This document shows positions 34,038-41,232 of a stretch of 64,000 bases of DNA, piece by piece. The stretch is from contig NZ_JAVTJJ010000006.1 of NCBI RefSeq assembly GCF_031843945.1, forward strand, positions 1-64,000. The letters run 5' to 3'. Origin of the DNA: Paracidovorax sp031843945. Lineage in GTDB: Bacteria; Pseudomonadota; Gammaproteobacteria; Burkholderiales; Burkholderiaceae_C. The first letter of the stretch is position 1, and the number at the start of each line of letters is the position of its first letter. The translations under genes were made by a program, and so were the position numbers. The notes under the pieces were generated by a model. It ran no database searches. It was not told where the DNA came from and saw only the letters and a list, made by a program, of their open reading frames with translations.

Positions 34038-34134
34038 TTGACGAGCCTTACCCCCGGCACTGACTCTGCAGTTAGGGCTGCTTGGTTCCCCACCTGACCC
34101 ATTTGGCTGCTTCACCATGCGGGGAGGCCCGTCA
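34038..34134 (-). ncRNA. ffs: signal recognition particle RNA, small bacterial type
   Basis: The minus strand contains GTCAGGTGGGGAACCAAGCAG, the conserved SRP domain IV: asymmetric loops flanking a GGAA tetraloop, with AGCAG on the 3' side, as in E. coli 4.5S RNA. The flanks pair as expected: GACGGGCCT...CCCCG near the 5' end with CGGGG...AGGCTCGTC near the 3' end, giving a hairpin of about 97 nt. A -10-like TACAAT lies at 34146-34141, placing the start near 34134. Domain IV binds the Ffh protein for co-translational membrane targeting. Exact ends are approximate. Confidence 0.88.
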
Positions 34135-34237
34135 CCGACGATTGTAGCCATTGTGCGGCGGCCTAGACGCGAAAAGGCCACACGAACTGACGTGAACTGA
34201 AGAACAGGCGGGCGGATGCGGCTCGCCTATGCCGTGA

Positions 34238-35809
34238 TCAAGCCGTAGTCACCCTGAACACGCCCACCAGTTCTTCCAGTCGCGTGGCCTGGTGGCGCAG
34301 CGACTCGGCGGCCGAGGCTGCTTCTTCCACCAGCGCGGCGTTCTGTTGCGTCGCCTGGTCCATGTGCGTGACGGCCAGGTTCACCTGGTCGATGCCGGCC
34401 GCCTGTTCCTGGTTGGCCGAGGCGATGTCCTGGATCAGGCGGGTCACCTTCTGCACGCTGTCCACCACCTCGCCCATGGTGGTGCCGGCCTGGTCCACTA
34501 GGCGCGAGCTTTCGCCCACCTGCTGCACCGATGCATCGATCAACACCTTGATCTCCTTGGCCGCCGCCGCCGAACGCTGCGCCAGCGCCCGCACCTCAGA
34601 CGCCACCACCGCGAAACCACGGCCCTGCTCACCGGCGCGGGCGGCTTCCACGGCTGCATTCAGCGCCAGGATGTTGGTCTGGAAGGCGATTCCGTCGATC
34701 ACCCCGATGATGTCCACGATCTTGCGCGACGAGACGTTCACCGCGCCCATGGTGCTGACCATCTGGCCCACGACAGCGCCACCGCGCTGAGCGACCTCGG
34801 ACGTAGCGCCCGCCAGCTCCGCTGCATGGCGCGCGTTGTCGGCGTTCTGCCGCACGGTGCTGGTGAGTTCTTCCATCGACGCAGCGGTCTGCTCCAGCGC
34901 GCTGGCCTGCTGTTCGGTGCGGCTGGAAAGGTCGTTGTTGCCCGCCGCAATCTCGGCGGACGCGGTGGTGATCGACTGCGTGCTGGCCCGCACCTCGCTC
35001 ACGATGTGGGCGATGCTCTGGCGCATGCGTTCCATGCCGTGCAGCAAGCTGCTCTGGTCGCCCGGCTTCAGCGCGACCGGGGTGGACAGATCGCCCTGCG
35101 CCATCACCTCGCTCACGCCGGTGGCGTAGCCGGGCTCACCGCCTAGTTCGCGCAGCATGCCGCGTGTGATGACCAAGCCAATGGCCAGCAGCACCCCGGC
35201 CAGCGTCAGGGCGCCCAGACCGAACCGCAGGCTGCGCGCGTTCACCGTGGCTGCGACCGTATCCACATAAACGCCGGAGCCGATCACCCAGCCCCAGGGT
35301 GCGAAACCCTTCACGTACGAAATCTTCTGCACCGGGTCGGTGGCACCGGGCTTGGGCCAGAGATAGGGCACGAAACCGGCGCCGTTCTGCTTGACCATGT
35401 CCACGAACGCGACGAACAGGCGTTTTCCTGTCGGATCCTTGTTTTCAGACAGGTTCTTGCCGTCGAGTTCGGGGCGGATGGGGTGCATGAGCATCACCGG
35501 CACCATGTCGTTGATCCAGAGATATTCGCTGCCGCTGTAGCGCATGGGGCGCAGGGCGTCCTTGGCCATCTGCTGGGCCTGCGCTTCAGACACTTTGCCC
35601 TGGGTGGAAAGCGACTGGTAATAGGCCACCAGGCTGTGGGCGACCTCGACGGTCTGCCGTACGCTGGCTTGCCTTTCTTCCATGATGAGCTGTCGCTCCG
35701 ATGCCAGCAAGATGGCCGTTATGGCGGCAATGCCCAGCAGGGCGCAGGCAATCAGCAGCCCAAGCCGCTTGGCGATTCCCATGGTTGCGCGTGGTGTGCT
35801 CGTTTGCAT
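34238..35809 (-). CDS. methyl-accepting chemotaxis protein with Cache sensor
   Basis: A 523-residue chemoreceptor. One helix near residue 20 anchors it. The periplasmic segment (about 45-190) includes YSGSEYLWINDMVPVMLMHP and GFVPYLWPKPGA, a single-Cache domain. A second helix precedes a HAMP linker, then the coiled-coil signalling domain with the invariant hairpin tip IGVIDGIAFQTNILALNAAVEAARAGEQGRGF (positions about 385-416 region). There is no C-terminal CheR-docking pentapeptide. The ATG at 35809 follows GAGGAAATGAT. The Cache type with LWIND resembles receptors for small carboxylates, but the ligand is unknown. Confidence 0.95.
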   Translation of the reverse strand: MQTSTPRATMGIAKRLGLLIACALLGIAAITAILLASERQLIMEERQASVRQTVEVAHSLVAYYQSLSTQGKVSEAQAQQMAKDALRPMRYSGSEYLWINDMVPVMLMHPIRPELDGKNLSENKDPTGKRLFVAFVDMVKQNGAGFVPYLWPKPGATDPVQKISYVKGFAPWGWVIGSGVYVDTVAATVNARSLRFGLGALTLAGVLLAIGLVITRGMLRELGGEPGYATGVSEVMAQGDLSTPVALKPGDQSSLLHGMERMRQSIAHIVSEVRASTQSITTASAEIAAGNNDLSSRTEQQASALEQTAASMEELTSTVRQNADNARHAAELAGATSEVAQRGGAVVGQMVSTMGAVNVSSRKIVDIIGVIDGIAFQTNILALNAAVEAARAGEQGRGFAVVASEVRALAQRSAAAAKEIKVLIDASVQQVGESSRLVDQAGTTMGEVVDSVQKVTRLIQDIASANQEQAAGIDQVNLAVTHMDQATQQNAALVEEAASAAESLRHQATRLEELVGVFRVTTA

Positions 35810-35927
35810 ATCATTTCCTCGATCAACCGGCATTCCGAATGCCGGAATATGGCGCAATCCTGTGTGAGCAAATGTTAGCGATATCCCACCGCTTCGGGGG
35901 CTCGGCGGCCCCCGTAGAATCCCGTGG

Positions 35928-37955
35928 ATGTCTTATCTCGTGCTCGCCCGCAAATACCGTCCCAAGAACTTTTCTGAGATGGTCGGGCAGGAGCACGTGG
36001 TTCAGGCGCTCTCCAACGCGCTGACGCAGCAGCGACTGCACCATGCCTATTTGTTCACCGGAACGCGTGGCGTGGGCAAGACGACGGTGTCGCGCATCCT
36101 GGCCAAGTCGCTCAACTGCCAAGGGCCGGATGGCACGGGCGGCATCACGGCCACGCCCTGTGGCGTATGCCAGGCGTGCACCGACATCGACAGCGGCCGT
36201 TTCGTCGATTACACCGAGCTCGATGCCGCCTCCAACCGGGGCGTGGACGAAGTCCAGGGCCTGCTGGAGCAAGCGGTCTACAAGCCGGTCCAGGGGCGCT
36301 TCAAGGTCTTCATGATCGACGAAGTGCACATGCTCACCAACACCGCTTTCAACGCCATGTTGAAGACGCTGGAAGAACCGCCGGAATACCTGAAGTTCGT
36401 GCTGGCCACGACCGACCCGCAAAAGGTGCCCGTTACCGTGCTGAGCCGCTGCCTGCAGTTCAACCTGCGGCCCATGGCGCCTGAAACCGTGCTCGATCAC
36501 CTGACCCGCGTGCTGGCACAGGAAAACGTGCCCGCAGAAACCCCGGCGCTGCGCTTGCTGGCCCGCGCCGCGCGCGGCTCGATGCGCGACGCGCTCAGCC
36601 TGACGGACCAAGCCATCGCTTTTGGTAGCGGCCAGTTGCAGGAAGCCGGAGTGCGCCAGATGCTGGGCAGCGTGGACCGCAGCTATGTCTTTCGCCTGAT
36701 CGACGCGCTGGCGCGGGGCGACGGGCGCACGGTGGTCGAAACCTCCGACACGCTGCGGCTCAATGGCCTGTCGGCTGCCTCCACGCTCGAAGAGATGAGC
36801 GCCGTGCTGCAGCGCATGGCCGTGCTGCAGGCCGTGCCCCAGCGCGCGGGCGACCTGGATGAAAGCGACCCTGAAGCCGCAGAGATCGCCCGCCTGTCCG
36901 CAGCGATGCCGGCCGACGAGACGCAATTGCTCTACAGCATCTGCCTGCACGGCCGGGCTGAACTGGGGCTGGCGCCCGACGAATACGCCGCACTGACGAT
37001 GTCGTTGCTGCGCCTGCTGGCCTTCAAGCCGGCCAGTGCTGATGCCAACGCCGAGGCCGGCACGCCGGAAAAAAAAACTCTGAAGCCGGCTGAACCGGCC
37101 CGTATGGCCCAGCCGGCCGAGCCCGTTTCGGCTGCGGCGCAACCGCTGCCCGCGCCAGGCGCAGGCCAGCACCAGGCAGGCGATCAAGCCGCTGACGCTG
37201 CCATCAACGCGACGACCACTGCGCCTGGAGCCGAAGAGGCCATGGCTGCGCCCGCCGCCGATGTGGCCGTATTGCCTGACCGGGCGCCGTCCGCCTTGTC
37301 GACAGCGGCATTCGTTCCGGAGCCCGATCAGCCCCGCGTTGCAGAGCCATCAGCGCCGACTACGGTGACCACGCGGCAAAGCGAGCCGGTGCAATTGCCG
37401 GTGCGCCAACCAGAGAGTTTTCAACAAAATCGGGCTCCAGCGCCCGATAGTCAAGCGCAGAATGCTCCTGAATTCGTAGCAATCCCGGTGCGCAATGCAC
37501 CCGAGCCTGGCGTGCGCCTGCAGCCATCGCCGGCCGTGGCCGGGCGCGCTGCCGCTGCGCGTTATACGCACACCGAAGAAGGCGACGTGTGGCATGCCAC
37601 GGTGCAGCAATTGATCGCGGCCGAAGCCGTCACTGCGCTGGTGCGCGAACTGGCGTTGCAGTCGCAATTGGTGGCGCGCGATGCCGGCCACTGGCTGCTG
37701 CGGGTCGAGCGCGAATCGCTCAATCAGCCCGTGGCGCGCGAGCGTCTTCGGGCCGCGCTGGAGGCGCACGGCCATGCTGCGCAAATCAGCGTGGAACTGG
37801 GCGTGGTGATCGACAGCCCGGCGCGACGCAATGCGCATGCGGCGGCCGAGCGGCAGCGCGTGGCGCAGGAGATCGTTGAAAACGACCCGTACGTGCAATC
37901 GCTGGTGCGCGACTTCGGCGCGAAAATCGTGCCGGGCAGCGTCAAACCGGCATAG
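35928..37955 (+). CDS. dnaX: DNA polymerase III tau (and probably gamma) subunit
   Basis: A 675-residue clamp-loader subunit. Domain I holds GTRGVGKTTVSRILAKSLNC, the zinc module CGVCQACTDI, Walker B VFMIDEVHMLTN and sensor CLQFNLRPM. Domains I-III end near residue 370. A disordered Ala/Pro/Gln region follows to about 545, then a C-terminal domain that contacts the polymerase (EEGDVWHATVQQLIAAEAVTALV). At codons 381-383 a nine-A run plus stem-loop could yield a gamma form of about 386 residues; see the entry at 37069. Residues about 501-519 come from a degraded palindromic element. It leads the conserved dnaX-ybaB-recR group. Confidence 0.97.
   Translation: MSYLVLARKYRPKNFSEMVGQEHVVQALSNALTQQRLHHAYLFTGTRGVGKTTVSRILAKSLNCQGPDGTGGITATPCGVCQACTDIDSGRFVDYTELDAASNRGVDEVQGLLEQAVYKPVQGRFKVFMIDEVHMLTNTAFNAMLKTLEEPPEYLKFVLATTDPQKVPVTVLSRCLQFNLRPMAPETVLDHLTRVLAQENVPAETPALRLLARAARGSMRDALSLTDQAIAFGSGQLQEAGVRQMLGSVDRSYVFRLIDALARGDGRTVVETSDTLRLNGLSAASTLEEMSAVLQRMAVLQAVPQRAGDLDESDPEAAEIARLSAAMPADETQLLYSICLHGRAELGLAPDEYAALTMSLLRLLAFKPASADANAEAGTPEKKTLKPAEPARMAQPAEPVSAAAQPLPAPGAGQHQAGDQAADAAINATTTAPGAEEAMAAPAADVAVLPDRAPSALSTAAFVPEPDQPRVAEPSAPTTVTTRQSEPVQLPVRQPESFQQNRAPAPDSQAQNAPEFVAIPVRNAPEPGVRLQPSPAVAGRAAAARYTHTEEGDVWHATVQQLIAAEAVTALVRELALQSQLVARDAGHWLLRVERESLNQPVARERLRAALEAHGHAAQISVELGVVIDSPARRNAHAAAERQRVAQEIVENDPYVQSLVRDFGAKIVPGSVKPA
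37069..37117 (+). promoter_or_regulatory. probable programmed frameshift or slippage site in dnaX
   Basis: Nine consecutive A (37069-37077) read GAA AAA AAA ACT in frame. Seven bases later GCCGGCTG (37085-37092) pairs perfectly with CAGCCGGC (37110-37117), and an inner GGCC/GGCC stem can stack inside. A shift to -1 gives AAC TCT GAA GCC GGC TGA, and loss of one A gives CTC TGA, so either slip stops at once. The spacing matches that of known -1 frameshift stimulators. Confidence 0.75.
37428..37482 (-). repeat. degraded palindromic element copy inside dnaX
   Basis: Reverse-orientation, diverged copy: GGGCTCCAGCGC-CCGATAGT-CAAGCGC, then AATTCGTAGCAAT. It encodes NRAPAPDSQAQNAPEFVAI within the flexible tau linker. 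It is recognised by its layout more than by sequence identity. Confidence 0.6.
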
Positions 37956-37993
37956 CGGGCAAAGAGTCCGGCGCTCAGGTGCCGCACGCCTTC

Positions 37994-38041
37994 ATCTTCT
38001 CTTTTCTTCTCTTTTCTTTTTCTTTCGTTTCCCTCTCTTCT
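37994..38041 (+). other. polypyrimidine tract upstream of ybaB
   Basis: Nearly 50 bases of C and T only, with a single G, in the dnaX-ybaB gap. In RNA it would be unstructured and C/U-rich, resembling a Rho-loading site or a protein-binding leader. The ybaB ribosome site AAGGACCCCC follows. Confidence 0.5.
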
Positions 38042-38066
38042 ACACACAAAGCAAAGGACCCCCTCC

Positions 38067-38399
38067 ATGTTCAACAAGGGACAACTCGCCGGCCTCATGA
38101 AGCAGGCCCAGGCCATGCAGGACAACCTGAAGAAGGCCCAGGACGAACTCGCCTTCATCGAGGTCGAAGGCGAATCCGGCGCCGGCCTGGTCAAGGTGCT
38201 GATGACCTGCAAGCACGACGTCAAGCGCGTCACCATCGACCCCAGCCTGCTGGCCGAAGACAAGGACATGCTGGAAGACCTGGTGGCAGCGGCCTTCAAC
38301 GCGGCAGTGCGCAAGGCGGAAGACACCTCGCAGGAGAAGATGGGCAAGCTGACGCAAGGCATGCCAGGCCTCCCCGGCGGCATGAAATTCCCTTTCTAA
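38067..38399 (+). CDS. ybaB: YbaB/EbfC nucleoid-associated protein
   Basis: A 110-residue DNA-binding protein of standard length. Starts MFNKGQLAGLMKQAQAMQDNLKKAQDEL, and has the central GESGAGLVKVLMTCKHDVKRVTIDPSL split by turns, with a short Gly/Pro C-terminus. It dimerises with a tweezers-like fold and coats DNA. Located between dnaX and recR as in most bacteria. Confidence 0.96.
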   Translation: MFNKGQLAGLMKQAQAMQDNLKKAQDELAFIEVEGESGAGLVKVLMTCKHDVKRVTIDPSLLAEDKDMLEDLVAAAFNAAVRKAEDTSQEKMGKLTQGMPGLPGGMKFPF

Positions 38400-38429
38400 G
38401 GGTTGGCTACCGCACGGGCGATCTGCGTC

Positions 38430-38490
38430 GTTGGGCGGTGCTCGGAATCCTCACGTACTTCAAGTACGTTCCGGTTCCTGTGCTCCGGCC
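38430..38490. repeat. imperfect palindromic repeat between ybaB and recR
   Basis: A perfect core ACGTACTT-C-AAGTACGT (38453-38469) is flanked by TGCTCGGAATCC and GGTTCCTGTGCTCC, which pair imperfectly. The whole has the look of a REP-type intergenic repeat that I recall from betaproteobacteria. It belongs to a different family from the palindromic element at 39170. Confidence 0.6.
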
Positions 38491-38552
38491 GCCTAGCAGC
38501 TCATCCCGCGCGCTACGCCCGATGCGCCGTTGTTGTCTGATCCGGGAGTTTC

Positions 38553-39143
38553 ATGTCCGATACGAGTTCTCTTGAGGGCCTGATCCAGGCGCTGCGGCGG
38601 CTGCCGGGGGTGGGGGTGAAGTCGGCGCAGCGCATGGCGTTTCATCTGCTGCAGCATGACCGGGCGGGGGCTGCGGTTCTGTCGCGGGCGCTGCACGATG
38701 CGACGCAGTCGGTGCGGCACTGCGAGCGCTGCCACACCTTCACCGAGGCGGCGGTGTGCGAGGTCTGCCTGGATCCGGAGCGGGATGTCACGCGCCTGGC
38801 GGTGGTGGAAACGCCGGCCGATCAGTCGGCGCTGGAGCGCACCGGGGCTTTCCGGGGGCTGTACTTCGTGCTGATGGGGCGGCTTTCGCCGCTCGATGGC
38901 GTGGGGCCGAACGACATCGGCTTCAAGCAGTTGCTGGAGCGCGCCAGCGATGGCGTGGTGCAGGAGGTGATCCTGGCAACCAGCTTCACGGCCGAGGGCG
39001 AGGCCACGGCCTATGCCATCAGCGAGACGCTCAAGAGCCGGGGCGTGCACGTCACGCGGCTGGCGCGGGGCGTTCCGGTGGGCAGCGAACTGGAATATGT
39101 CGATTTGGGCACCATCGCCCATGCGCTGGTGGACCGGCGCTGA
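38553..39143 (+). CDS. recR: recombination protein RecR
   Basis: A 196-residue protein acting with RecO to load RecA on gapped DNA. The helix-hairpin-helix is LRRLPGVGVKSAQRMAFHLL, the zinc finger is CERCHTFTEAAVCEVC, and the Toprim domain runs from VVETPADQSALERTGAFRG to TSFTAEGEATAYAI. The closing Walker-like GVPVGSELEYVDLGTI is typical. The start MSDTSSLEG follows GGGAGTTTC. Confidence 0.97.
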   Translation: MSDTSSLEGLIQALRRLPGVGVKSAQRMAFHLLQHDRAGAAVLSRALHDATQSVRHCERCHTFTEAAVCEVCLDPERDVTRLAVVETPADQSALERTGAFRGLYFVLMGRLSPLDGVGPNDIGFKQLLERASDGVVQEVILATSFTAEGEATAYAISETLKSRGVHVTRLARGVPVGSELEYVDLGTIAHALVDRR

Positions 39144-39169
39144 AAGGGCGGGCTGTTTCAAAATCCGTT

Positions 39170-39224
39170 TGCTATTAAAAGAATAGCTGCTAGCGCTTAT
39201 CCATCAAGCGCTAGAGGCCAAAAA
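39170..39224 (+). repeat. palindromic element copy, best preserved
   Basis: Taken as the reference copy. Hairpin 1 is GCTATT-AAAAG-AATAGC (39171-39187); hairpin 2 is CTAGCGCTT-ATCCATC-AAGCGCTAG (39190-39214); the tail is AGGCCAAAAAC. It lies between recR and the MAPEG gene, both rightward, ending 13 bases before the latter's ATG. Confidence 0.92.
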
Positions 39225-39237
39225 CACTGCAAAACCC

Positions 39238-39645
39238 ATGAACACAACAATGCATGTGGCGCGCTTCACCGCCGCCTATTGGTGCGTGCTGATCGCCGCT
39301 CTGCTGCCGGTGGTGTGCGCCGTGCTGGCCAAACGCGGCAGTTTCCGCCTGTCCGACAACGACGATCCGCGGTCTTGGCTGGCGCGGCAGACCGGCTGGC
39401 GTGGCCGTGCCAACGCGGCGCAGGCCAACAGCTTCGAGGCTTTGCCGTTCTTCATCGGCGCTGTTGTCATCGCGCACCAACTCGGCGCGCCGCAAACACC
39501 GCTCGACATGCTGGCGCTGGCCTTCGTGTTGCTGCGGGTGGCGTTCATCGCGATGTACATCGGCGACATGTCGACCGCGCGCAGCATCGTCTGGGCGGCT
39601 GCGCTGCTCGTCAACATCGGCATTCTGTTCATCGGCTACCGCTAA
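39238..39645 (+). CDS. MAPEG-family membrane protein
   Basis: A 135-residue protein with four helices and the bacterial MAPEG features RANAAQANSFEALPFFIGAVVIAHQLG and LRVAFIAMYIGDMSTARSIVW, each broken here across helices. Relatives include glutathione-dependent membrane enzymes, but bacterial members of this short type have no settled activity. The palindromic element directly upstream leaves no clear ribosome site, so expression is hard to predict. Confidence 0.9.
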   Translation: MNTTMHVARFTAAYWCVLIAALLPVVCAVLAKRGSFRLSDNDDPRSWLARQTGWRGRANAAQANSFEALPFFIGAVVIAHQLGAPQTPLDMLALAFVLLRVAFIAMYIGDMSTARSIVWAAALLVNIGILFIGYR

Positions 39646-39806
39646 AGCAGGTCGCAGGCGACGAGCCAACGCCTTCGGTATCCGACCTCCGGAATAACCC
39701 CGGTAAGCAATCATCCCTGACGGCGCGGCAGCCGTGCTTGGGGCACACTCGGGGCACGAATGTTGCGTTGCAGCATTTCTTGTGTTCTTGGCCTTTCTCT
39801 CTCGAC

Positions 39807-40880
39807 ATGTCCACATCGTCCGTCACCCGGCGCCAATGGGGCGCCCATGCCGCTCTGGCGACTGCCGCCGTCTGCATGGCCGCACCTGCGTTCGTGCAAG
39901 CGCAGTCGCTGGCGGGCAACGCAGCGCGCGTGCGCATTGCCGTGGGTGGGTGCAAGACGCTGTATTACCTGCCGCTGGTCATCGCAGACCTGCTGGGATT
40001 TTTCACGTCAGAAGGGCTTGACGTGTCGCTGCACGACCAGGCCGGCGGCGCCTTGGCGCTGCAGGCGCTCCGGGCCGGAGACGCCGATGTGTGCTGTGCA
40101 GCCTACGAACACACGCTGCGCGCCGCCGTGGCGCCGGGCATAACCACTGCGCAGGGGGCGCTGCGCAGTCTGGCCGTGTTGGGCCGCGCGCCGCAATTGG
40201 CACTGGGCGCGTCGACGCGGACCTGGCCTTTGCGCAGCGTGGCGCGGTTCAAGGGCATGCGCGTGGGGGTGTCTGCGCCGGGGTCTTCCACCCAGTTTCT
40301 GGCCAGCCTGTGGCTGGCACAGGCCGGGGCGGCGCTGGATGAGGTGAGCTTCGTGGGCGTCGGCTCCGGCATCGGGGCCTTGTCCGCGCTGCGCCAGGGC
40401 ACCGTGCACGCGCTCTGCCATGCCGACCCGCTGATGACCCTGCTCGAGCAGCGCGGCGACGTGCGCCTGCTGGCGGACACCCGTACGCTCAAGGCCTCGG
40501 CCGATCTCTTTGCCGGGCCCATGCCCGCAGCCTGCCTTCTGGTGCCCGGCACCTTTGCAGAGCAGCGCCCGGCGCAGGCGCAGGCGCTGACCAATGCGCT
40601 GGTGCATGCGCTGAAATGGTTGCAGACCGCATCGCCCGCCGACCTGGCCCGCGCGGTACCGGCCGACCACATGATGGGCGACCGCAGTGCCTACCTGGCG
40701 GCCTTCCAGCGCACCCGCGAAACCCTGTCGCCCGACGGCCTGATGCCTGACGACGGCCCTGCCACGGCGCTGCGGGCGCTGGCGCGGCTGCGGCCCGAGC
40801 TGGACGCCGGGCGCGTGGATCTGGCGCGCACGTTCACCAATGCCTACGTGCGCAAAGCCAAGCTGAAATTCAATCTGTAG
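39807..40880 (+). CDS. solitary ABC-type substrate-binding protein (NMT1/SsuA-like)
   Basis: A 357-residue exported protein. The leader MSTSSVTRRQWGAHAALA has a twin-Arg and ends at about AFVQA, so Tat export is plausible. The binding fold reads KTLYYLPLVIADLLGFFTSEGLDV, then GSSTQFLASLWLAQAGAALDEVSFVGV, as in nitrate/sulfonate/taurine and thiamine-precursor binding proteins. No permease or ATPase gene is adjacent, so its transporter must be elsewhere. The substrate is unknown. No strong ribosome site precedes the chosen ATG. Confidence 0.85.
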   Translation: MSTSSVTRRQWGAHAALATAAVCMAAPAFVQAQSLAGNAARVRIAVGGCKTLYYLPLVIADLLGFFTSEGLDVSLHDQAGGALALQALRAGDADVCCAAYEHTLRAAVAPGITTAQGALRSLAVLGRAPQLALGASTRTWPLRSVARFKGMRVGVSAPGSSTQFLASLWLAQAGAALDEVSFVGVGSGIGALSALRQGTVHALCHADPLMTLLEQRGDVRLLADTRTLKASADLFAGPMPAACLLVPGTFAEQRPAQAQALTNALVHALKWLQTASPADLARAVPADHMMGDRSAYLAAFQRTRETLSPDGLMPDDGPATALRALARLRPELDAGRVDLARTFTNAYVRKAKLKFNL

Positions 40881-41025
40881 GGTGGGGCTGGAACATGGGC
40901 AGGGGACAAGGGGAGCCAGCTGCGCTGCTGTCCGACAGCCAGGAGTGCAGAGGCGCGCTAGAGTCGCCCAGTCGCGGCGGCGTGTCTGCAGGCCGCACCC
41001 CCTCATCTACCTTTAAGGAAACCCC

Positions 41026-41178
41026 ATGTCGCTCAACCTCAGCATCGGCCCGCTCGTCGCCTTGATCGCGGGCATTCTGATTTTGGTGATGCCCCGGCTG
41101 CTCAACATCATCGTTGCGCTCTATCTGATCGTGATCGGCGTCCTGGGCTTGATCGGCATGGGCAACCTGCGGTTCTGA
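41026..41178 (+). CDS. DUF3096-like 50-residue membrane protein
   Basis: A short gene with a strong AAGGAAACCCC ribosome site directly before ATG 41026. The product is 50 residues, starting MSLNLSIGPLVALIAGILIL, with two hydrophobic helices around MPRLLNIIV and a closing GMGNLRF. This matches a family of tiny bacterial membrane proteins of unknown role (DUF3096). It stands alone between the binding-protein gene and convergent mltD. Confidence 0.88.
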   Translation: MSLNLSIGPLVALIAGILILVMPRLLNIIVALYLIVIGVLGLIGMGNLRF

Positions 41179-41232
41179 GCCACCACCCGCCGCGCGCGGC
41201 CCCGACGCGGCGCGGCGATTTCCTGATGCCTT

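Noticed and set aside
41026..41178. Treating the 50-residue frame as noise
   Set aside because: Kept as a gene instead, because of the strong ribosome site, two-helix product and a known small-protein family.
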